Assembly: GCA_937875275.1 (NCBI GenBank)
Contig: CALNCC010000022.1
Location: 1-20,884, forward strand
Reading direction: 5' to 3'
Origin: an uncultured Dysgonomonas sp.
Lineage (GTDB): Bacteria > Bacteroidota > Bacteroidia > Bacteroidales > Dysgonomonadaceae
DNA: 20,884 bases
Part shown: positions 14,739 through 20,884 of the stretch, in pieces
How the letters are laid out: every line of letters begins with the position of its first letter
Position numbering within the stretch: the first letter of the stretch is position 1
The notes under the pieces: generated by a model
What the model was told of the DNA's origin: nothing
Seen by the model: the letters and a program-made list of their open reading frames with translations, nothing else
Database searches by the model: none
Translations under genes and position numbers: made by a program

Positions 14739-16160
14739 ATGATGACGAAACAAGATATATTCTCTCGATTCTCGGTATCCGAAAGCGAACTGACGCAAGT
14801 TATTAATGAAGCGTTGAAAAAAGGCGGAGACTATGCCGATCTCTTTTTCGAGCACACCCTCAGCAACAACATCTCGCTGCGAGATGGCGAGGTCAACCGC
14901 ACGTCATCAAACATCGATTTTGGGGTGGGTATACGAGTCCTCGCCGGAGACCAGACCGGATATGCATATACCGAAACCACTGAGCCCGAAGATATGCTGC
15001 GGGCAGCACAAACAGCAGCAAGCATAGCTAATTCGACAACAATAATAGCTTCTCCGATACAAATCGAAGAAAAGTATTTCAAAAACTATTACAAGATACA
15101 GCGTCCTTGGATTGACGTTGCCGTAAGTGAAAAGAAAGACTTTGTACAACGACTCAACGATCGTATCTTCGAACTCGACAGCCGCGTAGTCAAAGCCTCC
15201 GTCAGCCTTAGCGATTCAACATCCTACATCCTGTTTTTCAATTCGGAAGGAATACTTACGTGGGATTATCGCCCGATGTGCGTTATGTATGCGTCATGCA
15301 TCATGGAGCAAGATGGAAAGATTGAAAATGCGACTTCATCGCGAGCCTATCGCAAAGGCTTCGAATTTCTGAATGATGAAATAATAGAAGATCTTGCACA
15401 AAAGGCTGTCGGTAACGCCTCACTAATGTTCGAAGCCATAAAACCCAAAGGTGGCGAAATGCCGGTAGTGATGGGAGCAGGCGGATCGGGCATTCTACTT
15501 CACGAAGCTATCGGACACGCTTTTGAAGCCGACTTTAACAGAAAAAACACATCTATATTTTCCGATCAATTAGGGGAGAAAATATGTTCGGAACACATTA
15601 ATGTTGTCGATGACGGAACAATAGAAAATGCCCGTGGCGCAATCAACTTCGACGACGAAGGCATCGAAAGTCAAAAGACATACATCGTAGAAGACGGAAT
15701 ATTGGAGAGCTATCTTCACGACCGCATAAGTGCCAAGCACTACGGTGTTGCACCTACCGGAAACGGTCGCCGCCAATCGTTCCGGCACGCACCCCTTCCT
15801 CGTATGAGAGTTACATATATGGAGAACGGAGATATGACGGAAGAGGATATAATATCAAGTGTGAAGCAAGGGGTATATGTCGATAACTTTACGAACGGAC
15901 AGGTACAAATAGGAGCCGGAGACTTTACCTTCTTCGTAAAATCGGGCTACCTGATAGAGAACGGGAAATTGACTCGCCCGATAAAAGACATCAACATTAT
16001 CGGTAATGGACCAGAGGCTCTTGCCGACATTTCGATGGTTGGCAACAATTTGAAAATAGATGAAGGCGCATGGACTTGCGGCAAGGATGGGCAAGGCATG
16101 CCGGTCGGACAAGGTCTACCATCCGTATTGGTGCGCAAATTGACTGTCGGAGGGGAGTGA
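14739..16160 (+). CDS. tldD: TldD-type metalloprotease
   Basis: A 473-residue member of the TldD/PmbA family. TldD is the catalytic subunit of the TldD/TldE zinc protease that trims modified peptides such as microcins and degrades unfolded peptides. The zinc motif HExxxH is present as H255-E256-AIG-H260 in GSGILLHEAIGHAFEADFNRK, which identifies this as TldD and not the motif-less TldE. The N-terminal alpha/beta domain (1-220) and the C-terminal barrel (VQIGAGDFTFFVKSGYLIENGKL, PIKDINIIGNG) are complete. Two adjacent ATGs begin the gene at 14739 and 14742, and either may be used. Its expected partner tldE is not next to it: the following gene converges on the opposite strand after 12 bases. 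Confidence 0.93.
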   Translation: MMTKQDIFSRFSVSESELTQVINEALKKGGDYADLFFEHTLSNNISLRDGEVNRTSSNIDFGVGIRVLAGDQTGYAYTETTEPEDMLRAAQTAASIANSTTIIASPIQIEEKYFKNYYKIQRPWIDVAVSEKKDFVQRLNDRIFELDSRVVKASVSLSDSTSYILFFNSEGILTWDYRPMCVMYASCIMEQDGKIENATSSRAYRKGFEFLNDEIIEDLAQKAVGNASLMFEAIKPKGGEMPVVMGAGGSGILLHEAIGHAFEADFNRKNTSIFSDQLGEKICSEHINVVDDGTIENARGAINFDDEGIESQKTYIVEDGILESYLHDRISAKHYGVAPTGNGRRQSFRHAPLPRMRVTYMENGDMTEEDIISSVKQGVYVDNFTNGQVQIGAGDFTFFVKSGYLIENGKLTRPIKDINIIGNGPEALADISMVGNNLKIDEGAWTCGKDGQGMPVGQGLPSVLVRKLTVGGE

Positions 16161-16167
16161 TCTCCCC
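16152..16167. terminator. weak hairpin between convergent tldD and the lipoprotein gene
   Basis: GGGGAG (16152-16157) and CTCCCC (16162-16167) form a 6-bp stem around TGAT, which includes the tldD stop codon. No T tract follows on either strand. It is the only structure in the 12-base gap between the convergent genes. Confidence 0.3.
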
Positions 16168-16172
16168 CTATC

Positions 16173-18350
16173 TTACCACGAGAATGCTATCGACACGCCA
16201 TCAGGATTGTTTTCGAAAGTCAACAGATAGGTGCTTGATTCTTCGTCCCAACAAGTATCTATATTAGCTTGTTCCTTTTTCGATACAAGAACCTTAGTTG
16301 GTTTCTGAGGAAGTCGTACACGCGAAATGTTCGTTGAATTTGCCGGGCTTTTAGCTACAAATGTATAGCTCGACTTTGTATCCACTTCTTCGTATACGCG
16401 CGATGCACCACAAAGCACCTTTGGCTTCTTCTTGCTGACATCTTGCAAATTATATAGATATGTTTGTTGCCCTACATTAACAATCTTTTCTTTCAATACA
16501 GGCAGGTTCTTATCAAACAAATCGATAAACAAGCCCGTTAGTTTCATCGGTTCTTCAGACACACTTTCATCCATCACGGCAGCGATGACGTATGGTCCTC
16601 GCTCTAAATATAGATTATTCTTAAATTCGATATTTTTTCCTTTCGTTGCTTGTGCATATGCTTGCGACACGACTTCAATGAATTGGCTGTCATTGGCTGC
16701 TTTCAAAACAAAGTTTTTGGGGTCTTCCCGAACTATGTACACAGCTCCTTTTCCGTATGAGTATTTTCCGCCAGCAGGTTTTTTAGACAATCCCATTCTC
16801 TCGAAAAGGTGCTCCGATGGACTTTCGTACATGTTGCCATCAGTATTCCACCATTCCATTACGGTTTGATATGGGTCTTGATCTTCCCCGCAATAAACAA
16901 CCACGCCCCCTTTTTTTACCCATTCGGCAATATGATCGTGGAAGCGGCTCTCCAATGGTTTCATATTCGAATAAGAGATCATCAAGACTTTGATATCTTT
17001 CAATGCATTTTTGTAAGGAGTGTTCTCGATATGGATTATATCGACCGGCACACCGCGTTTCAACAAAGGGAATGTTTGCCCATAAAAACTTGCGAATTGC
17101 GGATCATCATATCCCGCATGGGTAGGATACCGTTGAAACATCATCGAGTTAGCCATCAAAACGCCAAAGCCATGTGTACCACTTACCTTATTTTCAGACT
17201 TCTGTATATCGTTCAGGCTATTTATCATTATATGCATCTGAGTAGAATAGTCTCGGGATATGCGTTCTTTTTCATTCGTTGCAGGGTTCAAGTACAAGCC
17301 TTGATAAATACGCTCGGGCCATGGCATTACCTCATAAGTATCTATCATCGGGTAGAGCAACTGTGCGGTAAATGTTGCCTGATAGTTTATTTTGTAATCG
17401 TCCCAATCTCTTGGCCAATCCTCTATCGGATCGGTAAGAAAATAAGTTTGCCGGCCTGTGGGTGCTGTCATCGACTGCATGCAGCCATATTCGAGAAACG
17501 CATTCTCAAAAACTCGCTCTTTCTGCACTCCGTTATAGAAAGTCGGCTCGCGGGATGTACCTGTCCACACCTGAGCTATATAACCATCAATACAATCCAG
17601 CGACGCAAGACTTGCCTCGGGGCTAACGATACGCCACGATGTATAGTTGATAAGTGAATGAGTCGGCACAAAGCATTTCACATCCAAGCCTTTGCTTTTT
17701 CCATATTCTTTGGCATATGTGAAAACTTTGTCGAGAGCATTATAATAGAGATGATATTTCAGCTTATTGGAAAGGTAAGTGTTTTCCGGAGATTCGTGCT
17801 GTGCTCGCCACGGAAAACCGTAATACTTCTGCCATTCTTCTTTGAAAGCCTCGCTATATCCGGCACGCATCCAAAACTCCGGCTCTTCGAGATGAATTAC
17901 CGTAATACCGGCATCTATCGCCCGCTTCACTTGAGTTTCTTTAATATATTCGATAAAATTATCAGTGGGTACAACGTACGGCACGGTCGGTCCATGCCAG
18001 ATAGTATCGCCATTTGCAGCTTTTTGTCCTTCGCGCATGCGATCTTCCGATCCGTCCCATTTTCCAAGAAAATAGTCTTGATATTCGCCCCAAGCAATGC
18101 CCGTCATAAATTGGAGGTTATATCCTCTCGACCTCCACGACTCAACTCTTTCTTCGAACGATCTGCCTGCTGTTCCATATATTATGGCAGCATCAGCTCT
18201 GTTATCCAAATCAGGATTCCACCTTGCTCCCGTCTGAAAGATAGTTTTATCTTCGACTATCCGTCTGTCTTTACTTCGATCGACTCCCTTACAGTCAACA
18301 AATAGAACGATGGCTATAAGTGCAACTATACATATAGAATTTCTATGCAT
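16173..18350 (-). CDS. putative lipoprotein, glycoside-hydrolase-like (TIM barrel plus beta-galactosidase trimerisation-like domain)
   Basis: A 725-residue exported protein. From the ATG at 18350 the N-terminus is a signal peptide of 19 residues ending in FVD before C20, so lipidation is probable, although Asp at -1 is unusual. Residues about 60-350 look like a glycoside-hydrolase barrel: WRSRGYNLQFMTGIAWGEY, then GITVIHLEEPEFW (about 148-160) followed by GYSEAFKEEWQKYYG, then YEVMPWPERIY (339-349). Glu residues in EEPEFW and YEVMPWPER are candidate acid/base and nucleophile. Residues about 390-500 resemble the beta-galactosidase trimerisation (class I amidotransferase-like) domain: LLKRGVPVDIIHI, KVLMISYSNMKPL and WVKKGGVVVYCGED. 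The C-terminal 90 residues may be a beta-sandwich. No CAZy family is assigned, and no SusC/SusD genes are adjacent. An ATG at 18380 would overlap the promoter. Confidence 0.65.
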   Translation of the reverse strand: MHRNSICIVALIAIVLFVDCKGVDRSKDRRIVEDKTIFQTGARWNPDLDNRADAAIIYGTAGRSFEERVESWRSRGYNLQFMTGIAWGEYQDYFLGKWDGSEDRMREGQKAANGDTIWHGPTVPYVVPTDNFIEYIKETQVKRAIDAGITVIHLEEPEFWMRAGYSEAFKEEWQKYYGFPWRAQHESPENTYLSNKLKYHLYYNALDKVFTYAKEYGKSKGLDVKCFVPTHSLINYTSWRIVSPEASLASLDCIDGYIAQVWTGTSREPTFYNGVQKERVFENAFLEYGCMQSMTAPTGRQTYFLTDPIEDWPRDWDDYKINYQATFTAQLLYPMIDTYEVMPWPERIYQGLYLNPATNEKERISRDYSTQMHIMINSLNDIQKSENKVSGTHGFGVLMANSMMFQRYPTHAGYDDPQFASFYGQTFPLLKRGVPVDIIHIENTPYKNALKDIKVLMISYSNMKPLESRFHDHIAEWVKKGGVVVYCGEDQDPYQTVMEWWNTDGNMYESPSEHLFERMGLSKKPAGGKYSYGKGAVYIVREDPKNFVLKAANDSQFIEVVSQAYAQATKGKNIEFKNNLYLERGPYVIAAVMDESVSEEPMKLTGLFIDLFDKNLPVLKEKIVNVGQQTYLYNLQDVSKKKPKVLCGASRVYEEVDTKSSYTFVAKSPANSTNISRVRLPQKPTKVLVSKKEQANIDTCWDEESSTYLLTFENNPDGVSIAFSW

Positions 18351-18377
18351 GATATTAGCGATTAACTGATGTACAAG

Positions 18378-18401
18378 CAAATATAAAAAAAAGATGACAA
18401 A
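18378..18401 (-). promoter_or_regulatory. putative promoter of the lipoprotein gene
   Basis: TATATTTG (18385-18378, minus) is an exact TAnnTTTG about 28 bases upstream of the ATG at 18350. TTTG (18401-18398) lies 12 bases upstream of it, inside the stem of the preceding hairpin. Nothing resembling TTTG is at the usual -33 spacing. Confidence 0.5.
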
Positions 18402-18422
18402 ATCTGTCCTTTTGTCATCTTT
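18381..18422 (-). terminator. hairpin terminator overlapping the lipoprotein promoter
   Basis: AAAGATGACAAAA (18390-18402) pairs perfectly with TTTTGTCATCTTT (18410-18422), a 13-bp stem with a 7-base loop. On the minus strand the stem is followed by a T run that merges into the TATATTTG promoter element. It would end any transcript coming from tig. Confidence 0.85.
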
Positions 18423-18519
18423 ATGTATTCAGATTATGTGTTTTCTCTTTATAAGAAAAACTATTCAGTCAATATTTTACCGATTCCTTCTGGACAATAT
18501 TGGAAAAAAGTAAAACCTG

Positions 18520-18577
18520 TAAAAAACAAATTCCTTCAAATGCCTCCTTTTCTTTTTAGGAGGATTTGAAAGAATTT
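18520..18577 (-). terminator. strong hairpin terminator of tig
   Basis: Arms at 18528-18547 and 18559-18577 pair along about 19 bp in minus-strand RNA, with one G-U and a single bulged C (AAAUUCUUUCAAAU plus CCUCC against GGAGG plus AUUUGAAGGAAUUU). The next bases on the minus strand are GTTTTTTAC (plus 18519-18527). The U tract is offset from the stem by one base. Confidence 0.8.
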
Positions 18578-18590
18578 ACATGGTAAAACT

Positions 18591-18658
18591 TCAACTTCGT
18601 AGTTGACAGTTTATTCAAGATTCAGTATAGGTTTGCGGTCTTGATCCAGTCCGCCTAT
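18591..18658 (-). other. two small hairpins in the tig 3' untranslated region
   Basis: TCAACT/AGTTGA (18591-18596 with 18601-18606) closes a 4-base loop. ATAGG/CCTAT (18627-18631 with 18654-18658) encloses CGG/CCG (18636-18638 with 18651-18653). Neither has a T tract. They may protect or process the mRNA end. No function is evident. Confidence 0.35.
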
Positions 18659-18666
18659 CTTTCTAA

Positions 18667-20058
18667 TTATTCGGCACTTTCTTGTGATGCAGTATCTTCT
18701 TCTGTTTCAAAGAATTTTCTGAATTCATCCAATGAGATTTCTTTTTCCTGCAAGCCCATTTTAGATTTCAATACGTCGATCACTTTGTTTTCAGTTGCTT
18801 TATCTAAAAGATTTCTTACAGTTTCTTCTTTCTTCAACAGATCATTTGCATAATTTTCAATCATTGCCTCAGGAAGTCCCATCATGCCATATTGGGCAAA
18901 TTGAGATCTTGATATTTGTATCGCTAATGCTTTTACATCTTCATTGCCTACCTTGATTTCATTATCTTTAGCTATTTGCTCTTTTATCAGGTGAAATGTA
19001 AGGTCTTCAATAATTTTTGGATACTCAGCCTCCAATGCTGCTTCGTCACGATTCTTGTTTGTTGATAACAACCATTTTTTCAGGAATGCATCAGGGAACT
19101 CAAGTTTTCCGGCTTTCTTTTCAAGAACAGTTTTTGCATCTAACATAAATTTATAATCGCTATCCGGCGTAAATTGTTCTGCGATCAGGTCTTTTACCTT
19201 TGTTCTGAATTCTTCTTCAGTTTTCACAATCCCTTCACCAAACACTTTATCAAAAAACTCCTGGTTTAATTCTGCTTCTTTGTATCTTGTAACTTCAGTT
19301 ACCTTAAATGAAAACTCAGGAGAAATCGTGCTCAAAGAGTCTTTTTCGATATGTAGCAACGAAGATATTTCAGCTTCGTTTCCTTCATAAGCTTTTGCCG
19401 GATTGAATACCACGATATCTTCAGGTTTGATTCCAATGAATTTTTCCTGCTCTTCTTTATCCTTTATATAAGATGGCATAACTACTCCGGCTTCGACGTT
19501 TATGCCGTTAGCCTTTGGTGCTCCACTTTCCAATTCCACGATCTCACCTTTGATCAGGTCGGTTGCGATAGCGCCTTCCTCTATTTTTTCATATTGACCA
19601 TAATTTGCTTTATATGACGAAATTTGTTTCTCAACAGTTTCTTCATCTACCGCAATCTTATAGTAGTCAACTTTGTCTCTTTTTGTGATCGAAAGTTTTA
19701 TTTCAGGAGCAAGTGCAACATCAAAGTAGAAATCGAAATCGCCTTCTGTTGCAAAATCAAGTGCCTGTTGTTTATCCATATTAGGAAGGGGTTCTCCCAA
19801 TATATTCAATTTGTTTTCTTGAATGTATTTGTACAGATTATCATTTACAAGTTTTCCTACCTCATCGGCAAGAATAGATTTTCCATACATTTTTTTCACC
19901 ATTCCGGCCGGAACGGTACCTGGACGAAATCCCGGTACATTCGCTTTGCGGCGAAATGTTTTTAATGCGTTGTTATAATTTTCTTGATAATCTTCTTTCG
20001 CAATGCTAATTTGTAATATTGCATTTACGTTATCAACATTTGTTAATGTTACATTCAT
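18667..20058 (-). CDS. tig: trigger factor, ribosome-associated chaperone
   Basis: A 463-residue chaperone that binds nascent chains at the ribosome exit tunnel. The N-terminal ribosome-binding domain carries the signature GFRPG at residues 43-47 (RKANVPGFRPGTVP). The middle region (about 150-250) aligns with the peptidyl-prolyl isomerase-like domain but is divergent and lacks an obvious FKBP active-site pattern, as I recall for Bacteroidetes homologues. The C-terminal helical arms (about 260-430) end in an acidic tail (ETEEDTASQESAE). Length is within the family range. clpP and clpX, which often follow tig in other bacteria, are absent: the gene is monocistronic between its own promoter (20142-20172) and a strong terminator (18520-18577). 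Confidence 0.93.
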   Translation of the reverse strand: MNVTLTNVDNVNAILQISIAKEDYQENYNNALKTFRRKANVPGFRPGTVPAGMVKKMYGKSILADEVGKLVNDNLYKYIQENKLNILGEPLPNMDKQQALDFATEGDFDFYFDVALAPEIKLSITKRDKVDYYKIAVDEETVEKQISSYKANYGQYEKIEEGAIATDLIKGEIVELESGAPKANGINVEAGVVMPSYIKDKEEQEKFIGIKPEDIVVFNPAKAYEGNEAEISSLLHIEKDSLSTISPEFSFKVTEVTRYKEAELNQEFFDKVFGEGIVKTEEEFRTKVKDLIAEQFTPDSDYKFMLDAKTVLEKKAGKLEFPDAFLKKWLLSTNKNRDEAALEAEYPKIIEDLTFHLIKEQIAKDNEIKVGNEDVKALAIQISRSQFAQYGMMGLPEAMIENYANDLLKKEETVRNLLDKATENKVIDVLKSKMGLQEKEISLDEFRKFFETEEDTASQESAE

Positions 20059-20141
20059 ATTTACAGGTAATTAATTGTTTCTTTATTCCAAAGATCTGTT
20101 TGTTGTCAGAGCCTTATCTTGTGCCTCTGAATTTAGAATTG

Positions 20142-20172
20142 CAAAAATAGCTTTATTCTTTCAAATCCCAAA
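20142..20172 (-). promoter_or_regulatory. putative promoter of tig
   Basis: On the minus strand TATTTTTG (20149-20142) fits TAnnTTTG. TTTG at 20172-20169 is 19 bases upstream, the standard spacing, and a second TTTG at 20165-20162 is 12 bases upstream. The resulting leader to the ATG at 20058 is about 80 bases. Confidence 0.65.
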
Positions 20173-20213
20173 GACTTAGACTGCATTATTCTATTATGGA
20201 ATCATCTTTCATC

Positions 20214-20246
20214 GAAAATAAGAGGCGTCTTGTTTTGAGACACCTC
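20214..20246 (-). terminator. terminator of the pyrB-pyrI operon
   Basis: Arms at 20222-20230 and 20238-20246 pair over 9 bp in minus-strand RNA (GAGGUGUCU with AGACGCCUC, one U-G) around a 7-base loop. The following tract is TTATTTTC. It lies 27 bases after the pyrI stop codon. Confidence 0.75.
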
Positions 20247-20273
20247 CCGATTTCCGTTTATAAATAATGACGA

Positions 20274-20732
20274 TTATAGTAATTCTATATCTGTGCGGTT
20301 TATTTTCACATCGCAATAGTGGCATCTCAGCTCTCGTTCGTTGTCCCTTACCTCAAAGCAGGTTTGCATCGGCTCGTTGTTGGTAATGCATTTGGGATTG
20401 CTGCATTTTGCTATGCCTTTGATTATGTGGGGTAGTTCGACACGTTTCTTCTCCACCACTTCGTAGTCTTTGATTATATTCAAAATTACCCGAGGGGCGA
20501 TCAATGCGATTTTGTTAATCTCATCTTCGGCGAAGAATTTGTCGGCAATTTTTATAATACCCTTCTTGCCCATCTTTTTACTTTCCAAATTGCTGCCGAT
20601 TGTAATCGGGTTGCCAAGCTTCTCCAATCCGAGTAGAGTAACAACATCGAAAACCCGTTCCGACGGGATATGGTCTATCGCTGTGCCATTGCATAGAGCA
20701 GCTACATGCAGTTCTTTTTTATTCTTTTCCAT
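20274..20732 (-). CDS. pyrI: aspartate carbamoyltransferase regulatory chain
   Basis: A 152-residue regulatory subunit that binds CTP/ATP and assembles with PyrB into the allosteric aspartate carbamoyltransferase of pyrimidine synthesis. The allosteric domain contains VAALCNGTAIDHIPSERVF (residues 10-28), including the nucleotide-site His and Ile residues, and LGNPITIGSNLESKKMGKKG (39-58) with its conserved lysines. The zinc domain has C110-x4-C115 and C137-x2-C140 (CSNPKC and CHYC), which bridge to the catalytic chain. The ATG at 20732 lies 4 bases after the pyrB stop, so both chains are made from one transcript. Sequence and length are fully normal. Confidence 0.97.
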   Translation of the reverse strand: MEKNKKELHVAALCNGTAIDHIPSERVFDVVTLLGLEKLGNPITIGSNLESKKMGKKGIIKIADKFFAEDEINKIALIAPRVILNIIKDYEVVEKKRVELPHIIKGIAKCSNPKCITNNEPMQTCFEVRDNERELRCHYCDVKINRTDIELL

Positions 20733-20736
20733 CTTT

Positions 20737-20884
20737 TTATTTTACTTCAATGTTTAACAAATCGCAGATAATAGCCTGACGAGTATACATGCCGTTGCGG
20801 GCTTGTTCGAAATAATATGCTTTCGGACTGTCGTCTACATCTTGCTGAATTTCGTTTACACGTGGCAGCGGGTGCAATATCCGC
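20737..20884 (-). CDS. pyrB: aspartate carbamoyltransferase catalytic chain, C-terminal part (truncated by window edge)
   Basis: The last 48 codons are present before a TAA at 20737-20739; the rest lies beyond position 20884. The enzyme condenses carbamoyl phosphate and aspartate in the first committed step of pyrimidine synthesis. The fragment reads ILHPLPRVNEI, then VDDSPKAYYFEQARNGMYTR and QAIICDLL. HPLPRV is the conserved substrate-loop motif, and the P-x-A-x-YF-x-QA-x-NG-x-x-x-R pattern is the family's C-terminal signature. The catalytic carbamoyl-phosphate motif near the N-terminus is outside the window. pyrI follows immediately. Confidence 0.95.
   Translation of the reverse strand, partial: RILHPLPRVNEIQQDVDDSPKAYYFEQARNGMYTRQAIICDLLNIEVK

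Larger units (their letters stand above)
18351..18666. other. 316-bp non-coding region between tig and the lipoprotein gene
   Basis: I see no convincing gene here. From the tig side it holds two small hairpins (18591-18658), a strong terminator (18520-18577), about 100 bp of AT-rich sequence containing CAATATTG repeats (18423-18519), a second terminator-like hairpin (18381-18422), and the lipoprotein promoter overlapping that hairpin's T tract. All elements are oriented for minus-strand transcription. A small RNA between the two terminators is possible, but no promoter for one is visible. Confidence 0.6.

Noticed and set aside
18351..18380. Ten-residue upstream extension of the lipoprotein
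   Set aside because: The ATG at 18380 lies in the promoter element. Starting at 18350 puts the signal peptide at the N-terminus.
18611..18666. Protein-like frame after the tig stop reading IGGLDQDRKPILNLE on the minus strand
   Set aside because: It has no start codon, is only about 20 residues, and coincides with a hairpin. I could not match it to a family, so it is probably chance or a very old remnant.

Overview
The window looks like chromosomal DNA from a member of the Bacteroidota, most likely order Bacteroidales. The evidence is the set of protein families (Bacteroidetes-type LysRS with a C-terminal extension, trigger factor, B. subtilis-type Pgi, pyrB-pyrI), weak Shine-Dalgarno signals, and several TAnnTTTG promoter elements. 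A Dysgonomonas- or Parabacteroides-like genome is plausible, but I cannot fix the genus. No phage, insertion sequence, CRISPR array, rRNA or tRNA was recognised.

Layout, right to left on the minus strand. The 3' end of pyrB and all of pyrI (20884-20274) end in a hairpin terminator. Trigger factor tig (20058-18667) has its own promoter and a strong terminator, followed by about 300 bp of structured non-coding DNA. A large lipoprotein resembling a glycoside hydrolase follows (18350-16173). After a plus-strand island, a long tightly packed minus-strand run begins at lysS (10793): lysS, gpsA, pgi, rlmN, a DUF6794-like secreted protein, pdxA, a nucleotidyltransferase, an ATP-grasp enzyme, a CDP-alcohol phosphotransferase, a HAD hydrolase and ino1 (truncated by the window edge).

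The plus-strand island holds two units. The first is glf plus a galactofuranosyltransferase-like gene (10998-13170), for making and transferring galactofuranose. The second is a MATE exporter plus tldD (13357-16160). The MATE gene is preceded by a perfect 20-bp palindrome and a leader that can fold.

The most interesting part is the left end (1-3805). Myo-inositol-phosphate synthase sits with an inositol-phosphate-cytidylyltransferase-like enzyme, a CDP-alcohol phosphotransferase with a shifted catalytic Asp, a HAD protein lacking the usual second Asp, and an ATP-grasp enzyme. This looks like an inositol-lipid or inositol-headgroup pathway running through CDP-inositol, unlike the PIP-intermediate route known from B. 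thetaiotaomicron. pgi and gpsA upstream handle glucose-6-phosphate and glycerol-3-phosphate, the precursors such a pathway would draw on. The gap before ino1 carries what looks like a decayed copy of the HAD gene's 3' end.

Functions are assigned from recognisable motifs read by eye. No database search or structure prediction was run.
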